Source of the DNA: Diatrype stigma
Taxonomy: Eukaryota > Ascomycota > Sordariomycetes > Xylariales > Diatrypaceae
Assembly (NCBI GenBank): GCA_022225965.2
Contig: JAKJXP020000023.1
Span: 186,001 to 250,000, forward strand
Length of the DNA stretch: 64,000 bases
Direction: 5' to 3'
Position 1 is the first letter of the stretch. Each line of letters starts with the position of its first letter. The notes beneath the pieces are model-generated. The model did not search any database. It worked only from the letters and a program-made list of their open reading frames with translations, and was not told the DNA's origin. Positions 34,516 to 46,100 of the stretch are shown in pieces. The position numbers were made by a program, and so were the translations under genes.

Positions 34516-36771
34516 ATGGATCATCAAAGCGTGACGTCTACGGCGGCGTCGTCGTCGTCATCGCCATCGCCATCGTTATCATCACCGACAGTATCATTAT
34601 CATTAACATCGTCGAATCTCACCTTAGCCGATGACGTGGAGCAGTCGACCACACGAGAGGTTGAGCCTCTAGACCTCGAGCTCATTGCGAAGGACCAACC
34701 AGATTCCCCTTCCGATGGAGGGTTCACTTCGACTTCGGGGACGCCCGCATTGAAAGCCGAAAATCTGATCGAGGGTCATTGCTGTGCTGCCGTTCTCACC
34801 CCCGAGCCTGCTGCCGTACAGCTAGGGGATCATTCGAGTGACTATCCGCAGGGCGCTAGGTTCATGGGCATCGTCGCCGCACTTCTTCTCAGTTTGTTTC
34901 TTGTCTACCTTGATATTGTAAGCACCAGAAGTTCGCTTCAATATACTCTAGAGGACCGAAGTTGATTTTAAATTTGAAATGAACAGACCATCGTAAGCAC
35001 AGTGGTCCCGAAAGTTACGGATGAATTCAAAGGCCTCGATCATGTATCCTGGTATGGTTCGGCCTACTTCATGACTATGGGAGGTACTCAACCAACTTGG
35101 GGCAAAGCGTACAAGTACTTTCCTCTGAAAGCCACCTACTTGCTCGCAGTTTGCATACTTGAGTCTGGCAGCCTCATCTGCGGTGTGGCTCCCAATTCCC
35201 CCTTTCTGTACGTTGGTCTGCATTAGCCCTGAAACTAGTTCTACCAATGCTGAAACTCCTCGTCCTCTCTTAATAAGGGTTATCGGACGTGCAATCGTCG
35301 GTGTCGGTGCCGCAGGTATCGTCACCGGCACGTTCACCATCATAGGCTTTGTGGCCTCACCGGAAAAGCGACCTTTTTTCACAGGGCTCATGGGGGGAGT
35401 CTATGGTATCGCATGCCTCCTGGCGCCTCTCCTCGGCGGTGCCTTCGCCGACAAGGTCTCGTGGCGTTGGTGTTTCTTAATCAGTCTACCTATGGGCAGC
35501 TTAGCTGTTCTGGTCACAGTAATATTATTCCGAACACCAAGCCGCTCTAGACCCATACAAGCTACTCTTAGAGATAAGCTTCTACATGTGAGGATACTGA
35601 ATCTCTTGTCTCCCCTACGACTAAACCTCGAGATCTTTCGATCGTATGCCTACTCGGTCCTTCATAGTTGAACCCCATGACCATGTTAGAAGATGGATCC
35701 TAGATCATTTCAAAGCCAGATGGCGTCTACTGCACTCGTTAACCAAAAAATGTGATGCAGTTGGATCCAGCCGGTATTGTCCTTCTCATGGGCGCTGTTT
35801 GCACCTACTTCTTGGCAATGCAGCACGGCGAAGGGCTCGAATCATGGCACTCGAGCCTCACGATCAGCCTACTCGCCGGCTCTGGGGCGATCTCGATCGC
35901 ATTTATCGGGTGGGAGGCGTTGCAAGGCGAGAGGGCTATGATAGCCCCTTGGCTGATACGACAGCGTGTTGTGTGGCTCAACTGCCTATATGCCTTTTTC
36001 TTCGGTGGTTCGTACTACATCATCTGCTACTACCTACCTATATATTTCCAGAGCGTCGCTGGCGTGAGCTCTACCGTCTCGGGACAACGGAATCTGCCCA
36101 TACTTTTAACGACCAGTGCCTTCATGGCGATTTCCGGTGCCGTCGTCTCCGCAGTAGGTAGTGGGACACCAGTGATGGCCCTCGCAGCTGCCATAGCTAC
36201 CCTTGGCGTGAGCTTGCTATACACTCTAGACATCGGGTCCGAGGCGGGCAAGTGGATAAGCTATCAGATCTTAGCCGGCACCGGCTACGGATTAGGGTTC
36301 CAGGTCCCCTTGATGATGGTTCAGGACGGCACTAAGCCACAGGACCTGGCGGCTGTGACGGCTATGATCTTATGTATGATCCATCAGCTCCTCTCTCACC
36401 ATTCCAGTCAAGCCATCCACTCCAGACTAATGCGCTCCTCCCTGGTTCTAGTTTCCTCGTACCTGGGCGGCTCATTCCTCGTTGTTTCCGCGCAGGCCGC
36501 TTTCGTCAGTCGGCTCGTGGCCCAGATATCCAAGACGGTTCCAGGCATCGAGCCATCGGCGGTAGTAGACACGGGCGCGGCAGAGCTCCAACACAAGTTC
36601 GGCGCAGCGCATCTCCCCGGAGTCCTCGCAGCGTACATGTCGGGGCTCAGGGTCGTTTTTGCCATTGCCGTCGGTGGCATCAGTCTTGCGCTCCTGATAA
36701 GCCCGCTCAACTGCTGGCGTCGTCCCAAAAGCCCTGCTCCTTCGGTCGAAAACAATGAAGGTGCAGCATGA
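34516..36771 (+). CDS. MFS efflux transporter, DHA14 (14-spanner drug:H+ antiporter) type
   Basis: This is a plasma- or vacuolar-membrane proton antiporter of the toxin/drug-efflux type. Five exons are modelled: 34516-34917, 34987-35207, 35278-35587, 35761-36373 and 36452-36771, giving 621 residues. The start at 34516 has a purine at -3; an upstream in-frame ATG at 34351 is the alternative. A Ser/Thr-rich cytosolic N-terminus precedes the first helix. Family motifs are LDITIVSTVVP (motif D type, completed only across intron 1), the GRAIVGVGAAGIVTG stretch restored across intron 2, and GGAFADKVSWRWCFLISLP. Exon 4 begins LDPAGIVLLMGAV. The last intron (78 bp) is a multiple of three and open, so retention would insert 26 residues. 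No biosynthetic genes flank it, so the substrate is unknown. Confidence 0.88.
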
Positions 36772-38524
36772 TTACCGAGAGGGAGACATATTGGGAGTGG
36801 GCAGGGTCCCAAATTTACAGGCATGGGTGGGATGGGGGTGTGCTGTGAAACCAGCAATGACAAGTCGTAATCATTAGCTTGTCATCATGATAGACATAGA
36901 TTTCCTGTATTGTTTAAGAGTAGTCGTTTTTTAATATACTACATAGGCAAATCCGCTCTCGCTTGTGTGGGAAACGCCAAGTAACTAGCATATCCCTTCC
37001 CAGCTTATCCGCGTTGTACCGTCGTTTCTTATAAGCAGGTAAAGGCATTCAGATATGCGGGAAGATCATGGTTCGTAGTATGTATACCCCTGAATATCTG
37101 TTCCTCTCCGTTACCATCCTATCATTTCTACCAGCCAGCACCACGAACCCTGGCAGTACATCAAGCCACGACTCCAGGAGAGACTAGCCTGATATTCACC
37201 AAAGTCGCTAGTTACATAAAGCCAACATAGGCGGCCCAAAACAAACAATTAGTTTCAGGGCTCTACCCAGGTGGGTGTGGAAAAAGAAGAAGAGAAAAAA
37301 GAACAGAAAAAAAAGAGAGAAAAAAAAAAAAGAGAAAAAAAAAAAGGGGGGGGGGGGGGGATTGGAGACCAGGCACGTAACTTCAACTTTTCTTTCTTTC
37401 TTCCTTCCCTTCTTCTTCCAGACAACAAAGATTGCACGCGGAAGGGGAGATCGTGCGAGTGGACAAGCAAGTAAAGTGAGATGTGTATTACCAGCCATTC
37501 AGCCAGCCAGCTAGCTAATTATCTAGCGAATAAGTCATGGTTACACAGCCAAGGCCAGTACAGCCGAACCAGACGCCGCGGGCGATCGCAGGGTCCCGTT
37601 TTCGTTTCCTCCAGATTGGCTCAGCAACACACATGGGAGGAAGGGGGGGACGGGAGAACGGGAGGACGGGATGGGTCCGGACAGGGCAAGGTAAGGGCAA
37701 GGCAAGGAAAGAAGGCTTGTGCGAGGCTGTGAGACCGATAGGTAGATATCCGGTGCGACGAGGGCGGCGCGATCTACCTACCCAAGTAGCAGTCAACAAG
37801 CCCGTCCTCGTGGCTGTCCCACGCTGGCGGGACCGACAGAGCCTACTAGGGCCTAGCCCAGCCCACCAGTCTCTGGCCCCCGACGCGAATCAAGGCATAT
37901 AGGGATGGCTGGATGTAGGCAAGTATTGCTCGTGGACGAGGTGCCACGCAGCCACGGCCGCTGTGGGCGAAGAGGGATCGGAGAAATCCTGCCTGGGGGT
38001 CCCTGCTTTTTCAACCCGATACGACTCTTTAAGGCTTTGTACTTCTGGAAGGAACTCCCGTCGTGTGTATCCAGGTCAACATTCAAAACAGATGTTTGCC
38101 CCATTGCCCTGGTTGGTGCACTTTCGCATGATTCCATCGTCAAGTTCCCCAGTAGGTAGGTGCCGAGAGACTGTTGCAAATACTTAGCCGGTCAGTCATA
38201 TGCCCAAACTTCTAGTTAGTAGGCTGTTGCGTCACAGGACAGCAGTAGAATTCCGTTTTATCTCTTCCGGTTTGTGCTTCACAGTTGTCGCCCAGTCTAG
38301 GGCATGTAATGAGCCATATGAAGATGATGGTTGTCAGAGAAAGGGTTAAGAGAACGATTGTCTGCAATTCTGCCTCAATGATGCTACACTAGCTATTGAT
38401 GGTTCTTCACCTAGCGAACCGTCTCAAAACTCATTCTGTTTGTTTTTTTGCTACGCATATCGCCTGCCAAAATTGTTGGGTTCGTAGATCGCCAGAGTCC
38501 ATTCGTCGGGTCTCCACCTGCGGT
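36772..38524. other. Intergenic region with homopurine tract
   Basis: No gene is supported. The main feature is the A/G tract at 37279-37361, listed separately. Frames at 37481-37902 are composed of simple sequence and overlap in three phases. Confidence 0.4.
37279..37419 (+). repeat. Homopurine tract with G15 run, then homopyrimidine tract
   Basis: From 37279 to 37361 the plus strand is A/G with a single C at 37304. The tract is A-rich and ends in 15 consecutive G (37346-37360). After about 25 bp of mixed sequence, a pure C/T tract runs from 37387 to 37419 (TTCTTTCTTTCTTCC-like). The pair could form a triplex or a long imperfect hairpin. Confidence 0.8.
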
Positions 38525-39254
38525 CTAGTTGACCTGCTTTAGATGCACATCACTAGTATTGAAGTGTTAGCTGATCCTAGCCCATTCGAATGAAGAAAGG
38601 ACTAGGTACTTACAAGATGAGATCAGCGTTGGGGGGGATGTGGCCAGTGAAGCCGCTGTGACCCATTGTCAGTAATTGAGGGAAAGGAATATACCGTCCA
38701 CCAGAGGAAACCGAAGCAAATAGGACATCGTCAATTTGACAGATGTACAGTCACTTTGGCTTCCCATTTGGTCTATGACGGGGGAAAGTCCATAACATAC
38801 CGGGCACCGTAGCCGTAGTCACTGCAGACAGGTTAGTCAGTCCGTTCGCCATCTTGTACCCAGCTACATGATCAGAGCATAGCATACCTGGTGATGTCCA
38901 GAGTGGCCTTCTCGCCAACCTTCATCTGCGTTACACCCTCATCCCAGCCTTGGTCATGTTAGTAACATAGCTGTGAAGGCAGTTGGAAAGAACCAAGCTC
39001 ACCCTTGATGACCTTGCCCACGCCGATACGGGTGATGAAGTCACCACGGCCGACCGAGGAGTCAAACCTGACGATCTCGTTAGCTACACCTAAGCTAAAG
39101 GATAGCTTGGCAGGAGCTTGTAATCTTACTTGGCGCCCTTGTTGTCAGGCTTGGACTCATCCTTGAGCCAGCCAGTGTACTCGATGGTAACGTTCTGGCC
39201 AACCTGAGGCGAGCTGCCGCTGCCCTCCTGAATGACTGTCTTGGTAACACCCAT
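38525..39254 (-). CDS. FPR1: FKBP12-type peptidyl-prolyl cis-trans isomerase
   Basis: This is a single-domain FK506/rapamycin-binding prolyl isomerase, cytosolic. Six exons are modelled: 39254-39130, 39067-39003, 38948-38888, 38821-38801, 38655-38614 and 38552-38525. All introns are GT-AG and all phases close, giving 113 residues. The order of motifs is VTIEYTGWL, KFDSSVGRGDF, IGVGKVIKGWDEGV, MKVGEKATLDI, DYGYGARGF, HIPPNADLIFDV. Ligand-pocket residues equivalent to human Tyr26, Phe36, Asp37, Phe46, Val55, Ile56, Trp59, Tyr82 and Phe99 are retained, and the Phe48 position is Thr. A short polar insert (DESKPDNKGA) lengthens the loop before KFDSS. Several fungal FKBPs exist, so the exact paralogue is less sure than the family. 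Exon 4 is only 21 bp. Confidence 0.93.
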
Positions 39255-42200
39255 GGTGATTGACGGTTGTTGGATTGAAGATGGATGGAAGGTGAATGTA
39301 GGTGAAATTGGATCGAGTGAGTCGAAGATGAGGATGAGGATGAGGATGAAGAAGAGGAAGAGTTGGTTACCGGCAATGGCAGTAGCGGTGGTGGGGTAGT
39401 GACTAGAAGTAGTAGCTTGAGAGCTGAACAGAAGAAAGCTTTGAAAGTGAAAGTGTTGAATGTGGGATGTTTAGCGTCGACAAGGGTGACGTCGGTGGGG
39501 TCTAGACGGCTACACTAGGGATCTAGTTACGTACCGAGTTAGTAGATGTCAGTTTAGGTATAAACTCCGTACTTGCCCGGGTCTTCGACTCTTCGTACAT
39601 ACCTACATACGTACATACCTACCCATACTATATGTATAATATGTAGTTGCCTAGGCATGAGACAGAACGACAGAAGACGAGGAAAGTATAAGCCACGTTG
39701 AATTGGAGCCCAAGGATGGGACGAAGAGGAGTCAAGTCACTCAAGCGCACACTTGGATGTAATGTACATACGCCCGTCCATGGATCATGGACGTACGTGA
39801 TTCGAAGTAGATTCGAACAACCCGCGTGAGTGTTTCACAGGCCCCCATGCCAGCCTATGAAGCCTGAACAAACTGCCAAATGACATCGGCGAACGTTCAC
39901 CACTCGGCATGCACGCGTCTACTATTGGTGTATTGTCTCCGAATTAAGGTACGGGCCCATGCGTACCTGGCCTAATGGTAACCCAACCTACGTATCAAAC
40001 AGATCTATCATCTAGGTGATATCCAGCTGCAAGATGCTCCCAGCCTGCACCGGCCTGCCTTACGTACGCAGTCGGCAGTGCACGGGCATGCGTCCACGGG
40101 TGTCATTGTAGTAGGTATTGTACACATGGATGTAGGCATATTTATTATTGACACCATCATCATGGATTGCTACCAGTACCTTCCAAACGACATCAGGTGA
40201 GAGGTTATGTAGGAGGTAGGTGAGTATACTCCATTTACCGCTTTCAACCTACATACATATGTAGGTAGTTACCTAAACTTCAAGGTTCCTTGCAATAGGT
40301 GGGTAATGAAAGCACGATACGGTGAAGCTTACGTACCTAGGGAGCAGTATGTGCCTGCCTACCTACCTACCTACGCAATACCTACATACCTACCTAGGTA
40401 TGTAACTCTAATGCTCCGATTCCAAGGTTCCCGAGGCCTTCCATTGTTTGGTCTCTCCCTTAAGCAGTGGTATAGTAGGTAGGTAGCAGCGTGGGAAGGT
40501 AACACTGAACAGCATACCCTATTTGAACCTTGCTGGCCTTGGAAATTCATTGCCTTAGTTACCTCAAGACCACCTGCAAGAGGGATGTTTGTGCATATGT
40601 GAGCTCCCTATCCGTACTGCGCTTATCTGATGACGGGCCCAAATGACGTTTTCTCTCTTTTTTGCAGATCCAAAGCGGGGAGCAGGTGCGAAACCGCTGA
40701 GCCGCGGGGTCTGTTATGTCGATTGTCGATCTTTTCAGCATAGCCGATGCTCCCAAGGCTGGCTACACCGTTGACATCGGCTGCGGGGCGACTCGGACCA
40801 CGGCGCTGCCTCCTTCGTACCTTATGCATACCTAGGTAGGGGGTTATAGGAGGTAGTTGGGAGAACTTCATTTCTGAGCGGCGATGTCTGGTGACCTATT
40901 AGCTGCATATGTGTCTGTAATCAGTTGACTCGTTTGATATGACACGTCTTTTCGGGTCTTCTTATCTCTACATCTCTACAAAGCACAGTATTCCCAGGCA
41001 TGAGCAAAGCAATAATACCGGCATTGGGCCTACCAATATTGAGCAACCAATGTACTTGCAACACCACATCTCGGACTTGTCAAGCGGAGTGAATAGCTCA
41101 TAGTAGTCACTATTTGGTATAAGTTCGAGTTCGGCTTCGTATTGCGCTGCTGATGTTTGCCCCCTCCCGAACTAACATTTGTAGAGACAGACAGACTAGA
41201 CAAACATGGCTAGTAGGCAGCGGCCAGTCAGAGTTCAAGTGAAAATCCCCATTCACGGCCCATTCCCAAATGAGGTCGGGGCTCTTTGGGATCGGCTCTT
41301 GGGATCCCGCCGGACTGTGGAGTTTTCCGCCGCCAAGAGAATGACATGCAGCAACACACATGGATCCCTGCCGTTTCCGTCGAGATGTGCAACACGATTT
41401 TAGGCATGCTTGCGAATCACCGCGAATCACCGCGAATCACTTTTTCCTCCGATGCCCACTTTACTCACCTCCGGGTGGTCCTGCTGGTCTGGATTCGATC
41501 GTCGCCGAATGGCACCAGTTACGTCGCTTCCGCTCCCTCGACCCCTGTATCAACGGCTCGAGATTGCATTCGCGAGGCGGGCTTCATGATGTGATAGAGT
41601 TGAGGGTGTGACGTAGAACTCTCAATGCAAAGGCCAAAAATGGACAAGGCCGAGCAACTGATGAGACCTCGAGGGAACAGCTACTCCCACGGCTGCATGC
41701 GCCGTCGTCGTTGGTTGGTGTGAACCCCGGTCATCCGAGCAAGCGGTCCCAAGGTTGACTGCCTCCGTGCTGCCGGGTCGGGGCTCGAGCCCGGCCAAGT
41801 GGCAGGCCAATCGTTGTTGAACATGCGCCCAGACGACGTACCGACGGTGGTAGGCAGCGTGCTCTGCCGTAGGCTGGCCCGGCCCAGCATCTGATGGGAT
41901 ATTGCAGATCGACCGAGGTTTCATATGCCATCGCCCGTCCAATATATGATTAGGTAAGTCCCAACGATAGTGAGGCATCACCCGATCTCAGTCCCCATAA
42001 CATCATTGATGGGGGACGCGAGCCATCCTCCCGACCCGCCTATATGTATAAAAAGTGCCACGTGCGGGTGGTTTTGCAACAGCTCCTTTGTATTACATGC
42101 TGAAATGCCGGATGTTTCGTCCGTTCAGCGCCACACGATATTTGCAGGATCCCCCATGGATGACTCGGCCGGCTGATACCACACATCTACTCTCTACTCG

Positions 42201-42939
42201 GGACTTTCATGTTTCAGCTACAAGATCTACTGGAGATCGCAGATCAGATCAGAGTGTATAGAATAGTAAGCCAAATCAGCTTTGAGTACTACGACGCATC
42301 GGCTTAGTAAATTTGATAGCATAGGTGTCCCGACACTTACTGTCTGCTCTCGCTTGATCATGTTTAGGTGGTTCGCGTATCTTCTGGTGCCAACGCAGCT
42401 GAAAAGGGAGTTGTCATGTGATGTGGGAGGAAGCTAATGTTACCACGGGTTCGGTGGATTTCAACTTCACCGTAGATATACACTTTCGAGGACACAGAAC
42501 TAGAATGATGATACATTCCCAACTATTTACATGGGATTTCCACAGTTTCAAACAGCCAGATTTCTATGATTTGCATCAAGTGGCTGTTTTATCCGACTAA
42601 GGCGGCTGTGGAATACGGTAGTAGAGAGTTCCGAGTGAGGGTCTTTCATAAGACAACGGCAGTCGTCGGGCGAACAGCTCTGAAGCTATCTACTAAGCGT
42701 CAAGCGAATTTACTACAACGTGACCGCTATGGGTAAAGCATAGCTCGACGATAAATTCGTGACGTGGGATGTGGAGCCACGGAGTCTGATAGAAGGAAGG
42801 CCATCTATAAGCATAGTATGGCACTGTATATACTGGCAAGAACGCCTAGAGTTAATATGAGCTTAAGTGATAGTTTCGAGATGTTGAGTTGAATGGAGAC
42901 CATAAATATGAATTGCATATTACCTAGCAATTCCGACTA
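39255..42939. other. Long intergenic region (first part)
   Basis: The stretch next to 39254 is the FKBP promoter and leader, with a GAGGATGAGGATGAGGATGA run near 39329-39350. Farther right there are many TACCTACCTAGGTATGTA motifs (39595-39650, 40250-40400). Three direct copies of CGCGAATCAC occur at about 41411-41440. Frames of up to 119 codons (41622-41981) have no recognisable motif and overlap in several phases. Confidence 0.4.
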
Positions 42940-43001
42940 GAGTCCCAGGAAAGGGACAACAGGCCCTACCCCTTTCCCGACACCCCTTTCCTGGCGCACC
43001 T
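42940..43001. mobile_element. 62-bp miniature inverted-repeat insertion
   Basis: The nonamer TTCCGACTA directly repeats at 42931-42939 and 43002-43010 and tightly brackets a 62-bp segment. Near the ends of that segment is a perfect 11-bp inverted repeat, CCAGGAAAGGG (42945-42955) and CCCTTTCCTGG (42984-42994). The outermost five or six bases match only partly. Duplication plus inverted ends fits a very small MITE or the remnant of one; nine-bp duplications are typical of Mutator-like elements. Its smallness leaves chance possible. Confidence 0.45.
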
Positions 43002-43067
43002 TTCCGACTACATATGACGTTGAAATATGCAGAGAAAAGCGCACAAAACGTTTCATGATGCGAAATG

Positions 43068-43104
43068 TTCAGCCTTGAAGCCCCAAGAATAGTTCAAGGC
43101 TGAA
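43068..43104. repeat. Perfect 12-bp inverted repeat (hairpin)
   Basis: TTCAGCCTTGAA (43068-43079) and TTCAAGGCTGAA (43093-43104) are exact reverse complements separated by 13 nt. No gene abuts it. Confidence 0.8.
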
Positions 43105-46100
43105 ACCCAGTCATAGTGATGTTGGGTGAGGGAGGATCAAGCCTGTCCTCAGTTCAAGCCCCCTGGCGTAAGTAAGCAAGCAAGATGATCGTCAACACCA
43201 GATACAAAGCAGAACGCCCACTCAATATATGACAATAACAAGTACTGATGAGGGGGAAGGGTATGGCTAACATGACCACTTACAATTCATGGACTTCGAT
43301 TGACTGCTCATCTTGTATCAAGTCAGACGGACGAGTTGGTAGAGCCCGGTTATAGAGTAGTGTGATACCAGCATCTAGCCATGCGAGAATGAATGTTGGC
43401 TACCTGTAATATATGTGAAGTGTTTGATGTGCATAGGGACATTTTATCCGACTTGTATGGGAGCTTTTACAGTATTTCGTGAACTGTTCACGAAAAAACG
43501 GTCTATCCGAGCACGGAACTTACGATTCAGGGGCAACAATGACTTGGAGCTGCAAAAGCTGCCTCCAAGACTTGGTCAATACTCGGAGCTGTTCCCTAAT
43601 TCTTCAAGTTCCTGTATCTCATCAGCTTGAGTACCAGAGGATAAATGATGTTGGCAGAAGCGGGATAGACAGCTTAGAAGGTCCGTAGATAATCAAATTC
43701 TCCCGAAACCGTGTCAACCCCAACATGCTGGCCTGAACTAGGTACGTACTCAGTCGGAGAATAAACACGTTTGTGATCAAGAAGAAGTGTATATTCCGGC
43801 AGCTACCCCCGGCCTTCAGCATTTCATGCACAGGATTTGCACTTTCTTGAGTTGCTTGAAACAATCGACGAAGCACACAAGGATTGAGAAGGATATCTGC
43901 AGCCATCGCACACTTGATGCCCTGTGATGAGTATCTGGGAGAGCTTGACCACACACGTGCCAATAACTTCAGAGGATCGAGTCGCAATGCGCGCAGCGCC
44001 CAGTCTAGAAATGAAGGATTCTGTTCATCTCTCCAAGGGCAGGTGGGGGCCGAGTATACCGCACACACGGTCCAATGGGCCTTTGAGCTGTGTTGCCAAG
44101 TGTTCGGGTGCATTCGATACTCGCCTTCAGCCTGTCGGCACTTTAGATCTCGAAGGACGTTCCATCGAATGATCGGGTCTTGGACCGGTAGGATGAAGAA
44201 TTATCAGATCAGCCGAAAGATGTCCCCCGTAGCAGCCTTGATCTTTCCCACGCTGGGGGTTCTTATGACAGGGCTCCGGAAACATGCCAACGATGCTATA
44301 CCCAGCTTGCGAAATGATTAGATACAAGACCTGCCCAGTCATAGCAAATGGGTATGTGTCCTTATGCAGGAACGCATACAAAAATAGCATATAAATTTAC
44401 ATTTAATCCAAGAAGGAAGCGGATGGAGCCTTGATGGATTACGAGCACTTTCTATGTAAGGTAGGCAACATATCCGAACATCACTTCAAGTATAAAAATG
44501 TACTTACGTGGTTATACTGTTCTACCTAGGTAACCAACATTACCCATTGCGATGATCATCAACGGCCAACCTGCGGCCCAGCAGATCAGATCGTACATAC
44601 TTCGTAGATTATGTTATATATAAACCACCCGACCACATGGCATGGCATGCTTCGGTGTTAACGTGAACGTAGCCTGTTTGTGTATGCGGTTACCTCCAGC
44701 TGATGGATACGGTCGTGACAGTATCATCGTATGTGGCCCGAACTGTGAATACGAAGGAAGCACGTCAAATGAAGTTTGGACCAGGGGACACTAAACCTTA
44801 TCGGCGCGTGCTTAGCACGGGATCGTATCGGGTCTAGTCAGGCACAGGCAGTCAAGAATGCCCGAAGGCCCCATCAGAAATGACACGAAGGAGAACTACC
44901 ATGTAGCTTATGAAACAATGTCGGTGTTGAGTTTTTTTCACTGTTCAGGTATTCAACCGTGTTACTCCGTCGCTACCTGAACACAGACCTGAGAATATGA
45001 GGCGTAACTGAATGTGTAGTGAAAGGGTTCCGAGATCGTGACTGTCTGTCTCATCAGTCTGCTCTACATACATACCTAGGTAGGTAGTTACATGACCATG
45101 GCCGCGCGTGCTCTCGGCAAACCCTATGAAGATCGCCGTCGAGACTGCTGTCTGGACAATGTAGAACCATTATGTGCACACCCAAATCGCTGCATTACTG
45201 CAGCCCCTAGAGGCTAGCAGTCTAACAGCCACCCCCTGCAACGCGCATGCCCAATGGGCGCATCGCGAACATCGGACCTAGCAAAGCACAGCCATATCTT
45301 AAATGACGCGAGATCCCCCCTCGATCTCTGGCTTACCCGAAATAAGACAATAAGCTTAAAAAAACCCGCGATAGACACGCACCTTAGGGAAGTCCTACCT
45401 GCTTATGTATGTACATATGCAAATCTTCCCCACCGTTGCCGCCTTGGTACGTTGGCTGTTGGCAGTTGGTTGTTGACGATTGTAGGCATGCTAAATATAA
45501 TAATGCTAGGGGCTCTCTGTACGTAATGTTCGTATAGAGCAAATCCAACCAAGTTTTGTTGGTTGCCATAAACATGTACGCAATGGCAATGTGCAGAGCT
45601 CCTAACTACTACCTCTCATGTAGAGACAAAAACACTTCGGCGAATTCGCATAGGTCTATATATAAGCCTAGATTCATAGCATTGCTACGCTATAATTTGG
45701 CAGATCTTTAAAGGTGCTAGTTTACCGATGTATGTATAACATGTCGCTCGTAAGATAGGGGATTTATGTAGTACTAGTATTAAGAATAATGACAGCTACT
45801 AGGTACGGTATGTGCAAACATGGTGGCCCTTAAATGCATAACCGTGCTTCGTACAGTACGTAGGTATGTATATACTTACTTGTATGTAGCATTGGAGAAA
45901 CGGGAGCTTTCGAGGAGGCGCAGCCGCCTGAATCCACCTGCTGCTAGTTGGAGAGCTATTGACTTGGGACTACTGTTAGCGCAGGCAGGTAATCTGCACC
46001 TGCATATTGCTTGCACATATGGGGTAACATCGATATTCCTGTGCATGCATTCGTTCATATAGCTACATAATGTATTTGCATGCTCACCTCAATATTAGAG

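Noticed and set aside
41110..41981. Several 65-119-codon frames on both strands
   Set aside because: Mutually overlapping, no domain, no splice signals; spacer DNA.
43622..44321. Opposing frames of 163 (minus) and 145 (plus) codons
   Set aside because: They overlap antisense, contain no recognised motif and no convincing splice extension.
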